The position numbers were made by a program, and so were the translations under genes. A DNA stretch of 64,000 nt from Pardosa pseudoannulata (lineage: Eukaryota; Arthropoda; Arachnida; Araneae; Lycosidae), in assembly GCA_032207245.1 (NCBI GenBank), contig CM063502.1, positions 66,155,069 through 66,219,068 of the forward strand, written 5' to 3'. Under the pieces are notes generated by a model. It was not told where the DNA came from. It was given only the letters and a program-made list of their open reading frames with translations, and ran no database searches. This document shows positions 49,679-63,630 of the stretch, piece by piece (within the stretch, counting starts at the first letter, position 1; each line of letters starts with the position of its first letter).

Positions 49679-52600
49679 TCATTAAATTTAGGTATTTACT
49701 TATGATCAAATTTATAGTGGTTATTATTTTGTTAGTCAAAAAGACTAAATTTTATTTGGGTTGCGTTGTGTAGATTATTTTACTTTAAATTCAACCTCAC
49801 CACAATAAACCTAAGCTTTATATAATATTATTTTAAACATCACTTAACCATTTTCACTATTAAATATAGTAATATCCGCATTGCAAGATTATTCAATAAA
49901 GTGATCATATTTGGAAAAATGTCTTCATCGTAAGAAAAACAGGTTGGAAGAAAATGATACACAGGGTTCATACTAAAGTCTTTGGTAGCCTTTTTCTCCG
50001 CAATCGTCGGTCTTCGACATATCTTCCAATTTATAAAAAAAATATTTTTAATAAGATATGAATTTATTTTATGGTATATTTAAATTTTAAGATTTAATTT
50101 TGCAAAAATTGCAAAATATAATTTTTTTTTACTTTCCTTGTTCTTTAATATTATATTTAGTAAAAATTGAAACTAATTATGACACAAAAAGTTTCCCTGT
50201 CTGACAAGAATTGACCTAGATATTTAAATTTAAAATTTCAAGCTTTATCCTCCATTCAGTGATAAGTTTAAACATTAGTCACAGTAATTCGAAGTTCTCT
50301 GGTAATCTGGTTGCAACACCTCTTTCGCAATGGAAGGTAAATTTTCAGATTGTAAATGAGGGCAGAATCTCTAGTAAAGTTGATATACCTTTAATTTTTC
50401 AGTAATACAATCTCTTAATCCCATCGCCCTTTTTTGCATAAAATAAACGTTATACTTGATTTTTAATTCCGAATTACTGTAAATTTGCTGTTAACCAATC
50501 CCTCAAAGATGTAGAAAATATCTTTAAATGTTCCCAAACTTTCAATTTAAATACCTCAGCCAATATTTGCCACCGAGAATTGCCACTGAAACATTTTGTG
50601 TTACAACTGTTTGGATGAGTTCTAATTTTTATTAAATGTAATAACAGGAACTGAGGAAACGTATAACAATTTAACTTTTTTAATTTTTGCAAAGTTGGAT
50701 TTTTAAACTTAAAAGTACCATGAAAGGGATGCTTAACTTTTCTGAAACAATTTTTATGATTAGAAGTATATTCCACGAACAGCAGTTACAGTAAAAATAC
50801 CGGTTAAGAACTTAAATACACACCATATATATTCTATTAAAACTTACATTCCATTTTATTCAAGCTGCCTTCGTATTACTATATAATATTTACATATATA
50901 TATATATATATTTTTATTAGATTCATGAAGATCCGTATAGATACATTTTCATTGTAAGCTCACTGAAAAAACTACTTTTAAAACCTCGCTAAATAACTCG
51001 ATTAAATCCGAATACAAAATGTCTTTCATTTAAGCTCAGAATGTGTCTCAAATACTTTTAAAATAAGTCTTAAATAGAGTCGATAATAATGTAGTTTTCA
51101 CATATGTATTTTTGTGTTTTTGAATATATTACATATGGCATCCATGTTTCCCGTAGTAGATAGAATAACTCTATAATTGAATTCTTCTTTTCTATGTAGA
51201 ATGTATGAACTACATTCAGAGTTGTAAAATCTGCATATTTTAAAGTATTGAAGTAAAATTTAATATAATCGTTGTATAATAATATAGAATAATTAGTTTC
51301 CCTTATATTTATTTTTTCGTTTAAAATGTTGGCATTTACACACTTTAGGAACATTTTGATGGATATATTATTTGGTTTTTGAATAAATTCTAATTCCAAT
51401 AAGGCTATGACCTTTTCATTTATTCTACACGAATTTAGTGTTTAATTTAAAAATTAGTGCGTTACAGTCAAAAATATTTTTCATTTTCAAACTATATTTT
51501 TAAATGTTTGATGATTATTAATAAACTTTTTAAAAGAATATTTTGAATGCAGTAATTATAGGTATTAAAATCAACTCTTTTAGGATTATTGTTTAAATTT
51601 TTAAATTTTATACTCAGAAATGTAAAATTATAACTATCTTTCAAGCATACACTACAAAACACCTTCTAATTCATGCTTACAAATTATATTAATTTAATAT
51701 TATATAAAGTAAATAACTACCATTTTAAGTAAGCAAAGTAAAATATAGTATAATCCTTAAAGTATAATTTATTAGTGAAGTTCCTTTATTCACAAGTTAC
51801 AACATAAGTTTACAGGGTTTTACGTTGGTTTACCAATGTTTACTTTAATCCTCTATTAAAACAAAATAATGTATTCTACAATACGGCATTCATAAGTAAG
51901 ACTTTAGCATGTTATCGATAATTAATTAAACTATAATACACAAACGCTTGTTTCAGAGAAAATAAAAGAAGAATCGCATTCCCGATTTGAACTGGGAACA
52001 GTATCAACAAGAGCTGTTTTGAAAAACAAATTTCTCATATTTAATATTTGATGACAATAGAATAAAAAGTTTTGCGCAATCTGTCACAGCTTATTGCCTT
52101 CAACGTAACCCGCTCCTTCTATTTATTACTTTTGTGTCATGTTGTGACATGTCTTACTGTCATAGCCGCATTAAAAGAGAGATTAGTCTTTAAGTCGTAG
52201 AATTTCTGTGTAATGGTAGCTGAATGCCAAGACACGAAATGAAATTCTTTAACTTCTTGGACCGTTCTTTTACTTTTTTTTAATGTACAGTAAAATGCGT
52301 GTTTATCATTCCGATTTAATCTTAAATATGATATTTCACCCTTAAAGAGAAAAGACACAAGAAATGTTTAATTTCTAAATTTCATTTCAAAGAAAATCTT
52401 ACATTTTTAAGTGAGTTGGACGGGTATATTTACACCTGTTTTTAATTTTTTAGCCACTTCACAGATGAGAAAAGCATTAATGCTTAAAATAGTGTTAAAA
52501 TGGTTTATTTTTTTCAATATGTCATACATGAATTCAAAATAAAATTTAAGGATTTAATAGCAGAAGAAACCTGCCCATTTTATTTATTTTTTATTTAAAT

Positions 52601-53184
52601 TTCTGTACAGATATATTGGTCACTTATTAGCTATGATCCGCTTCTTATCACTGAGAACAAAATAATCAGGAATGTTTGTTTATTAGGAAATACAAGTTAT
52701 AAAGTATAAATAAAATATATTGTATGTCAAATGTAAAACTAAGACTATCAAACAGTAGCCTAGTTTCTGAAATAGCTTTAAAAGTTTTTCCTTTTGTGTG
52801 TGTGCGTGTGTGTGTATTGTATAAAGTGATTTATCAAGAGAACTTGAGCATCATTTTTATTTAGCAATGTCCAACAGCAAAATCCCTCAAAAAATGGTCG
52901 TGCGGCCTTTTATAACTTTGGGGGGGCCATATGCGTGAGAAAAAGAATGTACTTAATCAGCAAATTAGTATGGCTAGTTAATTTCCCCAACAGGAAGGAG
53001 ATTTTTCTAAGACAAAAGAGTTTAACGCCAACATTCTACTAAGAAGATGACGAAATCGTGGATTTAGTGGGTTTTTTAGTAAAGGAGTTAGTAACTTTTG
53101 TTTAAGACTAAAGTATTCAATTTGTACATTACATATATACACACGCGTAGTGTATAGATAGACAGATAGAAAATATAGATATAT
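49679..53184. other. AT-rich DNA without a convincing gene
   Basis: Two minus-strand frames are the longest outside repeats: 50474-50776 (100 codons) and 51070-51399 (109 codons). Both are strongly AT-biased, lack any domain I recognise, and are of a length expected by chance at this composition. A (GT)n-like run lies at about 52796-52815. A short GC patch with GGCC at both ends (GCGGCC...GGGGGGCC) is at about 52902-52930. Confidence 0.6.
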
Positions 53185-53520
53185 GCATGAAATATTGGCG
53201 AGACTCATTCAAAATAACAACACAGTTTATTTCTGGTAATAAACATGAAATCCGTACAACAGGCAGACAGCTTTACAACTTCGTGCAAACAGACAATGTG
53301 ATCCCGCACATACTCTTTTCAAGTAGGGATTCCTAAGGTAAAAGACTACGAATAATCTCTAAGCGCAATTGATCACGTGATACAAAATACCCATGTTTAA
53401 AGAGAACGCTCTAACTATTGGCTAAAGTAGTCCAGACAGAGGCTGAACTAAGTCTATAGCGTGTCTGGAGGGAAAAATCAGAATTACCGAGCAAACCCCG
53501 AACTCACTTATGAACAAAAG
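53185..53520 (-). mobile_element. Putative solo LTR fragment, minus strand
   Basis: A GC-richer block of about 330 bp. Read on the minus strand it ends with CCAGAAATAAACTGTG (AATAAA), then TTGTTATTTTGAATGAGTCTC, like the R-U5 end of a Ty3/Gypsy-type LTR. On the plus strand, CCAGACA (about 53431) and TGTCTGG (about 53462) form a 7-bp stem. Exact ends and target duplication are not clear and no retroelement genes adjoin, so the call is tentative. Confidence 0.4.
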
Positions 53521-55011
53521 TTATTAAATTAATATTCAAATACGTAAATAAGGTATTTTAATATTACATGTATATTATGTAAATATGCATGTAGATGTAG
53601 ATATAGATATAGATATATTATGTACATATACAAGTATTTATAGGCACTTCTACAATTTTACTTTTTTTACAATATTTTTCTAATTTTCTATTATTATTTA
53701 TGTATTTTGTAAGAACCATATAACTTGGAATTTTATAATTTCTCAAGGAATCTTGTTTATACATAATGTAACGTTCTTTAGTCGGCAAAGAAAGAATGAA
53801 GCATACTTTATCAAACTGTTTAAAAAACCTGACGCTGTTATTAAATTTCTCTAATCTCAGTTTACAGTAATTAATTCTTTTGTTTTCAGTGTAAGAAGAC
53901 CAAAAAAGCATTTAAATCATATTTAATTTTTTATTTGACCGAAATATTTTCTTAGTAATTAAAATTAAAATGGATGTATTTTTTTCTCCTTTTCTACTAT
54001 AATAACACCGTAATGCGTTTTCTTTGACTTTTAATACTTTTAGTTATTTTGCTTTCTTATTAAAACAGAAGGTTTATGTCTGTGATTTGGCAAAGCAAAA
54101 CCTGTAATTCATACACTAAGATTTATTCATTTGTAAAATGTAAATAATTGTTGGCCTCTGTAATTATTACGCACTGCTTTTAACAGTAGGTGTTTACAAA
54201 TAAATCAACATTTTTTAACTGTAACTGCTTAAATCGATATGTATTTGTGCTCTTGTGTTTAATATAATATTTGAATAATCACATATTTTTAGAACCAGTT
54301 TTCTTAATACTGCATTTAAAAATTTCGAAAATATACTATTAATATATTGCATCAAATATATAGCAAAAATATTTATCTTATTATATAGTTTAATAAATGT
54401 ATCCACTAACTTCTTAAATTTATAATTAGGTAATGAATCAAAATGCTTGTTCTTAATAATCTGTTAATTATTAGTTTGTAAACTTTGTGCTATTTGTCTT
54501 ATTTTATTTTTAATTACCATGATTAAGTTTTACATCTGGAATTTATTTGAAACTGTTAATTTTAAATTATAACTCTAGAGTCTAAAAGTCCCGATTCCAC
54601 TCTTATGAAATTTAAATTGCGTTGGACACCATCAATCTGTGGTTTACAAGATGTGAAATGTTTTTTTAGTAAATCGAGCCCACTTATCATAAAAAGGAGA
54701 CTGATTTTTCCATCATCCCTAGATTTTTGACAAATGAAAGGTAAAATTAATGTTAGATGCAACCGTATAAAATATAATTCTAATAATCATTTATAATTAA
54801 TTTTTTAGTAATATTAGGGTCACATAATAAAATACTAAACAACTTTAAAAGAAGTAAAAATTATACAGTAAAACTGCACATGACACCTGTTTGTCAATGA
54901 CTCGTTGTTTGAGTATGTCTTGTTTTACACGCTCGAATATTTCATTATATTGACGTTTAGGGTTTGGTGTGATAGGGTTTGGTTTGAATACAGTCTACTC
55001 TTTTGCTATAC
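53521..55011. other. AT-rich DNA without a gene
   Basis: Chance-sized frames only (for example 53618-53911 minus, 97 codons, no domain). A short GATATA run lies at about 53596-53618. Confidence 0.6.
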
Positions 55012-55150
55012 GAGGGCTAATGAGACCGGTACCTACTACTTACAGCTGATTACGAACGGTTACGAACATCCATGTCAGTACCGAAATTCAAACCCACGAA
55101 CTCCGGTACCAAAAAAAAGCACCCTACTATTCGGCCATCCTTTGGCAACC
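55012..55150 (-). mobile_element. tRNA-derived SINE, family 2, minus strand
   Basis: On the minus strand the order is a head with A-box-like TGGCCGAATAGTAGGGTG, an internal T8 run, a B-box-like GTGGGTTTGAATTTC (55083-55097), a body with GACATGGATG and TCGTAATCAGC, and a 3' end AGGTACCGGTCTCATTAG then CCCTC. The 3' half matches the plus-strand copy at 7888-8030. The internal T-run would be expected to stop RNA polymerase III, so this copy is probably inactive. Open frames on both strands across it are incidental. Confidence 0.8.
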
Positions 55151-55164
55151 GATTATGTTGTACG

Positions 55165-55171
55165 TTTTTTG

Positions 55172-55202
<31 letters not shown>

Positions 55203-55223
55203 TTTGTTTGTTTGTTTGTTTTT
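55165..55223 (+). repeat. (TTTTG)n / (TTTG)n microsatellite
   Basis: About six TTTTG units followed by a T-run and about four TTTG units, lying just beyond the 5' end of the minus-strand SINE. The Phe/Leu/Cys-rich and Lys/Gln/Thr/Asn-rich frames over it are artefacts. Confidence 0.97.
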
Positions 55224-57194
55224 ACTTTTAGAGCAATGTGCCTTAAAGAAGTTCTTTAAATAACCCATTTTGTTACATTTGTGGATAGTTTGCTATGAGG
55301 GAAAGACAACATAGAATACCTCGTTTTGTTGAAAGCTTAGCGATCAAGAGAAAATGGGCACCGCATTAAATCAGTCACATATGTTGGACATTTACTAAAA
55401 TTGACTCAAGATAAAATAAAATCTCTTCCTTTTGTTATTCCAGTAGTATGGAGAGAACCAGCCACTCATGCAGATTGCTCTCTCTGTTTAACCAAAATAA
55501 GAGTTCTATAATAGCAAACAAAAAAAGGAATGTACTGAAAACACATTTCAAGTATTAGAAAACTAGTAGCACAAGTTAGCTCCTCTTTCACTGTTCCCGT
55601 ACTACCTATGAGTTTATCTGACTTTAAAGAATGAAGAATTTCTTAAAATTCAAATCTTGTATAGAGGTCCAGAAAGAAATATTGAAGAACACAAATTTAC
55701 ACAAGTATAGTTCATTATTTTAGTACAGAATTTAAATCTATCAAAAGAAAGTGAACACGTTTTAGGATCAAGAGTTAAAACATAAACTACGGGAAATAAC
55801 TTTATCAAGTAGAAACAATTCTAAACGGTAAATATTCTTGGATTTATAGTTGGCTTATCTTTCACCACTGATCGTGATCAATCTCTTTGGAGACTAATGA
55901 TTCTAGTCAGAGAAGCGTAAAAGGTGTCTTACTGCTTAATGGCAGAATTCTTACTTTGATTCATGTAGCACATTGATTAATTTCAAAAGAATCTTACAAA
56001 AACTTTTATTTTCTCTTAATTAAAAAAAAAATTTCAAAATATATAATTTTAACGAGATTATTCTTAGATTTTAGTATTTATCTGATTTTTATATGACTCT
56101 TTTAAGTGAATTATTTGATGATAATGTCTTCTAAATTGTATGTATCAGTATTTTTTTAAATATCCCAGTAATTGAAACTGGCATTTTTGGTATTATGAAA
56201 TATCCTGTGTGATACATAAAATTGGATATTAGAGAAAATGATAAATTCTTCTCGCCAATGTTTTATATATTTTAAATTTTAGAAATGCTTTCATGTTTCT
56301 ATAAGCATCACACAAATAACATTTTAATATTATGCATTGCTTTTTATAATTTAGCAATGAATAACTACTTTGTACTTAATAAAATATTAATCATTATCTT
56401 TATAAGCTTTGTATTTTGTTTATAATTTTAACTTAAATTTCGAAAATATCACATATAGACAGGATTTAAATCTTCTAATATATAAAAATGAAATATCAAT
56501 ACTGTAAGATTAAAATAATAAAAATATCAGTGAAGTGTAATTTTTATCTATTCTTATCTTGTACATACATACACATATATATAACTCAAATTTCTGAAAC
56601 GTGTAGATTACACATTTCACAAATTTTAGGAATTGTGTCCCTGTGCTCATGCATGATACAATAACCTTTTTACCTTTATTTATTACTGTCATTTCCATTT
56701 GAAACTTTTTTAAATAAAGACTACAGAATAAGTTTTTACCAAGTTAGCATTATCTTTTTTACAACCATATCAGAATAAATTATATGCGTGTCACAGGCAA
56801 TAACCATAGGAATTATTAACAGCATATGAACAGCCGCTAAAGACGATAGAGCAAATACATTTCATTTAACGGTTGTTAGTTCCAGACAAAAGCTTTCTTT
56901 TCCAAGAGATCTGAATGCCATGTAGGTTAAAACAATTATAATAAAGGAAGAATTACGTGTTCTATGAATAGATAAATTTTATCGAAATAACCTGCTTTTG
57001 TATGTGTAAAATTTGGATTTACATAATCATAAATTTTTCGTCCATATAAGGTAAATTTCTATTACATTCGTTCATAAATATCTATAAAATAATCTATGCT
57101 ATTTATGCTGTAGGCATTACAAAACAGAATTTTAAACTCTGATGAAATTGTGCATCGTGTTAATAAATATTCAAGATACAATTTTCTGCCTATG
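55224..57194. other. AT-rich DNA without a recognisable gene
   Basis: Nothing recognisable; the 55300-55650 stretch is slightly richer in G+C but shows no frame or element ends. Confidence 0.6.
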
Positions 57195-57249
57195 CACACA
57201 CACACACACACATAGATATAATTAGATAGATAGATAGATAAATGATATG

Positions 57250-57294
<45 letters not shown>

Positions 57295-57316
57295 ATGTGT
57301 GTGTGTGTGTGTGTGT
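57195..57316. repeat. Compound microsatellite (CA)n-(GATA)n-(TA)n-(GT)n
   Basis: (CA)8 at 57195-57211, GATA units at 57222-57240, (TA)n to 57280 and (GT)n to 57316. Confidence 0.97.
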
Positions 57317-57419
57317 CCTTTTTAGACTAAATTTTTAAATGACATTCCCAACTAAAAACCTTCTGGAGGTGGGGTTGTAAGAGATTTTCAGTTCAAACGA
57401 GTCCCAGAGCCCCTAGTAT

Positions 57420-57552
<133 letters not shown>

Positions 57553-60500
57553 GTATTATCTTAACATATGTATATAGATTATATCAAATGAAAGGCGACA
57601 GACACTAATAATTCGTACAAGATCATGTAACATTCGTAAGAGATTGCATTTATCATGCTATTTTTTCATTAATCTTACACAAGTCCTAACTGTCTTCGAC
57701 ATGGTTAATCCATTATTTCAGATAATTTTCTCTGTGTCATGGTAGATCTCGTTTTGTGTCTTGAACTAAATACATATTGATAGAATTTCACGTCTTTTAA
57801 CACTTACTCTGCAAATTATTACTATATTATTTCATTCAAATTATCTTAACAATAAGCAATTTCCTTGAAATAGTTTCTCCCTTCATCCCAAAACCTTTCT
57901 GTTGTGGTTTACACAGAAATGTTATGCCTTTCACCGTAAGCAATAGTGACTTCTTCTAGGTTTTTAATATCTTTCCTTTTATTATAATTTCTTATTATAG
58001 TATGGTTACTGCAGTTGGGAGAAATTTTATATGATCACACTTAATTAGGTGCTCTACATGCTTCAGTTTTATGTTAAAAAAAGGTACTTAAACAATCTTG
58101 TGGTAGTATTACGGCTTTCTTTAAGATTACAAAAACAAATAATGATTTTCAGACGCTTATGAAAAGAGGATGAAATAGAAATTAAAATAATTCTCTGCTT
58201 AAAATTTGATTGCCAATTCATACACTGCATTCATCTAACGAATGTTTCGTACATACAATAAACACCATTACAACAGTTTTATAACACGAATCGGACTTCT
58301 AATCAGTAACATAGGTAGAAGATTAAATAAATTTGTTTAATCTCCTTAACATTAGCTGTGATTCAATTAACGTATTCTGTCACCTTCAAGTGTTACCTAG
58401 TTTTTGAATCCCACTACTAGCATAGGGTTTTAAATAGTCGTTCAGAATCGTCTTGAAGATGTAGGTCCCGATCTCACAAATTCTCGAACATCAAAAAAAG
58501 TAGACAACATGGCTTCAAGTAAAACTAAATCCTAATATGTTAGATTTATGGTTGTGTTCAAATGAGTGTTAGGATTCTGTGTGGTTGTCTGGAATTCTAA
58601 CCAATTAATCTTACCATAATATTTTTATGATGCTTAGAATAATCTAATGCTTTTGTTTTATAAGACAATATTTTGAAAATGAGTACTGTTTCTTTTAATC
58701 TGATTCAGCTCCTTTTGGAGCACGCCTTTGTATATGTAATCTATCTAGCGAAAGAGGGTGAAAAAAGTATATACAACTAACTGTGTTGCAAAATACTTTA
58801 TTCCATTTCCATTCTCAAAGTATCTTCTAACAATGCATAATTATTTTATACAGTTTTTATTGGTATCAGTAAGAATGAATTAAACATTTGTCTTTACGTG
58901 AATCACTTACAGCAACTTGTTTTAACTAGTTGTAAGCCATTTCCTTGAGAAAATTGATTCCAATGTATACTCCCTCTTGCTGCTCCTGTTTGACACTTGC
59001 TGAGCTATGTTTAATTTTTTTCTGTCTATTTCATTGTTAAAGTTAATTTCATTGTAAAGTTGTAAAGAGTGAGTGGACTTTAAAAACTAATTTAATTCGT
59101 TTTGGCGAATTTGCTTGACAATTTAACATGGCATATACAAAATACAATTAAATCTATTTATCTCGGAATGGAAAAAACTGAGATTGAGAGATTTTAAGAA
59201 TATAGAGATTTTAAGCCTTATTTAATATTTTTATCTATGACAACGAATTTTTAAACCTTAGCTACATATATAGTAAGCAAAGCAAAATGTCTGTAAATTT
59301 CAAAGGTATGTGACGGTTAGAAATGCACATGTAGATTTTCAAATGCTTTGAAAATTGTTGTTTTAAAAAGTTTTAAAATAGTTCTTAGTATCATCGGAAT
59401 CTGTTGTGCTAATAACTAGTATAAAAATAAAAATATTAAAATTAAAAAATGAAATAATAATAAATTTATAAAAATAAATAATAAATTTTAAAACACTGTC
59501 ATTGATTTCTATTTTAAGATATATTTCTCAATTTATTGAGATTTAAATATAGAATTTTCAGGAAACTTTCCCACAACTGAACGTCTACTGTTGTATAAAA
59601 TTATGCTTGTATAATGTAAGCTTAGATATTTCCCAGATTTTATCGTGGACACTTATTCTGAATACTTTCAAGACAGAGTCCAGCATAAACTTGCTTGAAA
59701 GATAATTTAATGTCACAAAACTTAAGAAAATACTTAGTAGTAATAGTATTTTAACTTTATTAGTTTTTATAAAGCATAATTTACTGCATATTTTAAGGTT
59801 AAATGCAAGAAAAAAAATACTGGAGAAGATTTGAAACGTTCTAATCATTATTTTATGGCATTGTCATCAGAGACTACATAAAGTAGTGTAAATATATTTT
59901 AATTTAAAAAGTAATAATTTATTTCTAAAATTTATAAAAGAAGTATATACAGTACCTTCTATAGGATTTGAGTTATTTTTTTACTTAAGTTGTTTTTATC
60001 AAAAAAGGAAGAAAAATTATGTAATTCCTAACTAATTTAAGAACTCAATTGCTGTTAAACCTTTTTGAAGTTTGTACATACACAACAACACACCCGTATT
60101 TCTCAGAAATCACAAAAGGCTCTGCATAATATGTTTAAAAAGACTGTTAAACTATCACTCAATTACTAGAATGTGACTTTATAAATTATTACTTGGGAAA
60201 AAAAGTGGTTTGTTAAAGTATTTCAGTTAGTAATTAGAAGTGCAAAACGTTGTTTCTGGTATTGTTTGACATGCTGTGCAGACATGCTGTGTTTTAACAA
60301 ACCGAGCTATATTTCATCTTGTTGACACCTCTTATATCTCATTTAGTTTCCAACATATAATAACTTTGTTTCTCACCATCACAAAACTTTTATACAACTA
60401 TAGAAATTTCCTTTCCTTTAGATTTTTTAAACAGTAGTATTTTATGAAAAAAGCTTCCTTTTATAAGAAATATATTTTTTGTCATAATGTTAAGACATTT

Positions 60501-63500
60501 TGTTATAATGTTAATGATTTGTGGAGATTGCGTATCAAGAATACGTTAACTGCTATTTTAAATAAGTCCCGAACCTAGTGTTTTAAATGTAATTTTTTCT
60601 GCGTGCAAAACCTTCCTTTAAAATTTGCAAATCCAAACCAATAATTGTATCAATATAATAAATGGTAGTTATTATAAAGTTAAAACTTTATACAAATAAA
60701 ACACTTTATTGAAACAGATCTTATTCCTTACACAAAAATAATCATTTCTGGTAGACCTTTTACAATAAGATATATCAGTTTTTTATTCTAGCGTTTATGT
60801 TTTCTTATAAATAACATATACGGATATTTTATTCATGGTACAATCAAAGATTTATAAATAAAAACATGTGATTGCTTGTATCAGATTGAAGCAATTTTTC
60901 TTCTGCAGAAATATTCCTTTACACGTCGTTCACATAAGTAATGGATTACATACGGAAAAGAAAAAATCATATCATAAGCATTTTCGTCTCATAATGATCA
61001 GGTAAAGTCTATTAGGAGGACATACTTCACTCTGTAGTCACGGATTTTGGACAGAAACATTCATCTTTTTTACTGTATTAGGGGAGAGATTAACGTTATA
61101 TGGGATTTCTTAGGGGACAATAAGGAATGTAATTTTGAGGGATAAAAAAACTTTTCACTGGTGTAGGTGAATTTACTGTTAGTAGATTTCAATTTACAGC
61201 TCAGCTGCGGTAAATAACTCGCAAAGGATTTACTAGCTATTTTAGTTTTATACATTTGTTTCTATATAAACTATAGTTCTATGATAAAGCTCTATAACAG
61301 AGCTTAATTAATAGAGTTATAATACTGAATTAGAGTAAAAAACTGAGAATAAAGACAAATTTAGTAATTTAACTAGATTATTGATACATACGTAAATTAT
61401 TGGTAAGTGTAATGAAGATGTATTTACTTTAGATTTACTTAACTTTGAATTCCTAACTTATAAATATTAAAGCTTGGTGTACTAAATAATTTTAGTTGTA
61501 ATACGATTTTAGTTGTTAATTTTTAAAAATTATACCCACTATATCATCTTATGTAAAAGCAATTTGACATTTACTAAGACTGCAACTCGTTAGTTCAAGT
61601 ATTATGTATTGTATTCACCAATTGAACAAATATTTATTACTCTCTATAGCTGTGAGTTGAATTTTAATTATTATAAACTTGAATTGAGAATTTATATTAG
61701 CGATTATATTAGCGAAAATTTTATATTAGCGACTTGTTCATCAAAGATGAAAAAAGTAATAAGTTAACTGTTTTACAGTCTACATTGTCAACCTCACACA
61801 AAAAAAAATCATTTATGATAAAATCGGATGAAACTTTAGAATTCAAACTGAACCAAGAAACAATACACAGTACACTGAAATAATACTATAGGTACTCAAA
61901 ATTCTAGTTAATTTCTAAATATTTCAATACAAATTTCAATACAAGAAGTCAAATCTAGTAGAATATGTTTTCCTAAAAATATATTATAGTTACTGATAAA
62001 ATATTTCTAACAATTAACATGAAGACAATCAAAATTTATTAAGGTGATCTTCAACAAGCTAATGATGTTTAAATTTTAAACTAAATGCTTATTAAGAGAA
62101 AGCTAATGTATTTTATGGAATGTCACCACACAAACAGTAGTTGACACTTCGCTACTTTTTTCTAAAAATAATCTATGGAAGCAACATTAAGGAATTGTCT
62201 TGTGTAAAAATGAGTGTAGATACTGAATTCTCGAAATTGGCATATATTTCTTAATAATCTTCTGTTCTCCACACTTCCACAAGAACGAACAACTTTATGA
62301 CTCTTTCCTCGGGATATTGCTAATTTTAGTAATTATTTTCATTTACCCGAGGCTACAATCTTCAAAACAAATATTATGAATAATTATAATCGCTTTAAAC
62401 ATCTTTAAAACATACAATTAAAAAGATGCTTCCAGATACATACATTTTATAGGTAAACTGATCTTTGATTTGCTAAACTCGTGCATTTTCGCATGAAAAA
62501 TTATTTTCTATAACATAAGTTAAATTAAGTTGTCTGCTCAAAATTAAAATTAATTAGTAATTTCTTTTTGTCACATATTTTTTTTAAATTAAAATAGCAA
62601 TACTAATTTTAAAATAAGTAATTGCTCCTTCATTTCCGTAAAGGTATATCTTTATAGGTTAAAATTGTTTTTCCTGTTTTATATTATCTCTCAGAAAAAT
62701 ATTTAATCCGAGTAATAGATATTGCATGTTTAATTCATTAAAATGTAAGATAGCTGTTGTTTCATAAATAACAAATTTAAAGTCATAATAAATTAAATGT
62801 TACAAAATAAGTCATTTATTCAAAATTAAAATTAATTTTTACCTTCTTTTATCATTTAATTTTTTATTCAAATACTAATTATGGGTTTTTAAGTAAGTCA
62901 TTGTTCATACATTACTTTAAAGAAAATGTTTTTAGATTATAATTTCAAATCATAGAATATATAATTTTCGTTTCATTGTTTTTTGAGATAAAAATTTAAC
63001 TCATATATTGGATATTTCAATTTTAGTTCATTAAAAAGGTATTTTAATGTTATAAATAACAAATTAAAAAACGAAATTTAAGCAATATCTTTGATTATAA
63101 TAGTTTCAAAAAATAATTTTAGCTCATAAAAGTTGTGAGTTGTTTTATTTTACCTCTAAAATTCTAGGCAGTATATATTGCAATTATAGCTTGTTAAAAA
63201 GTATTATATTTTAATAAGTTAAAAGTAACAGACCAAAAGAAAATATGGTAATAGTTTCATATATTAAAGAATATCTTTATAGAAGATGTTTAGCCCGTAT
63301 TTCAGAAACTAGTATTTATCTCCTGTCGCACTGAGATTTTTTATGGTGAATCGTCATATAAATATTGAAAATTAAATTTTAATAGTTGTAAAATAAATTT
63401 AATGAATTATTAAATAGTAATAGAAATTTTCTATTGTGTTTCCTATTTTTTCCTTATGAAGAATAGAAATACACGCAAAAACAATAATAAATATAGCGTA

Positions 63501-63550
63501 TATTTAAATGTACTTTACTACCATTTTAACATTACTAATGAAATAAGGTT
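57553..63550. other. AT-rich DNA without a recognisable gene
   Basis: I see no coding frame above chance length. A short threefold repeat of TATATTAGCGA lies at about 61692-61733. Otherwise nothing stands out. Confidence 0.6.
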
Positions 63551-63630
63551 GAAGCTTGGTTGGCATAATGGTTATAGCATTCGCCTACCACGCTGTGGAG
63601 GGTTCGAGTTTAAATCTCGCTTTAGACTTC
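63551..63630 (+). mobile_element. tRNA-Gly-like SINE head or tRNA relic
   Basis: GAAGCT at 63551 can pair with AGACTTC at about 63624-63630. TGGCATAATGGTTATAGCA gives a D-arm with A box. TTCGCCTACCACGC matches the anticodon arm of tRNA-Gly (usual TTCTCGCCTGCCACGC), with ACC at the anticodon. GGTTCGAGTTTAAATC gives a B box, but the T-loop is too long for a working tRNA. ACC-anticodon glycine tRNAs are practically absent in animals. It is therefore read as a mutated tRNA-derived element. The sequence after it to about 63780 could be its body. Confidence 0.65.

Noticed and set aside
50474..50776. 100-codon minus-strand frame ending LRDWLTANLQ
   Set aside because: It looks slightly more protein-like than most, but I see no domain, splice context or conservation that would support it.
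51070..51399. 109-codon minus-strand frame, the longest outside repeats
   Set aside because: At about 72% A+T, a stop is expected roughly every 12 codons, so about one frame of this length is expected by chance in 64 kb on both strands. Composition is Ile/Asn/Lys/Tyr-biased and no domain is visible.
54905..55268. Phe/Cys/Leu-rich and Lys/Gln/Asn-rich frames
   Set aside because: They run through a minus-strand SINE and a (TTTTG)n microsatellite.
63551..63630. A functional tRNA-Gly gene
   Set aside because: The T-loop is too long, the anticodon would be ACC, and no terminator T-run follows closely. A tRNA-derived relic fits better.
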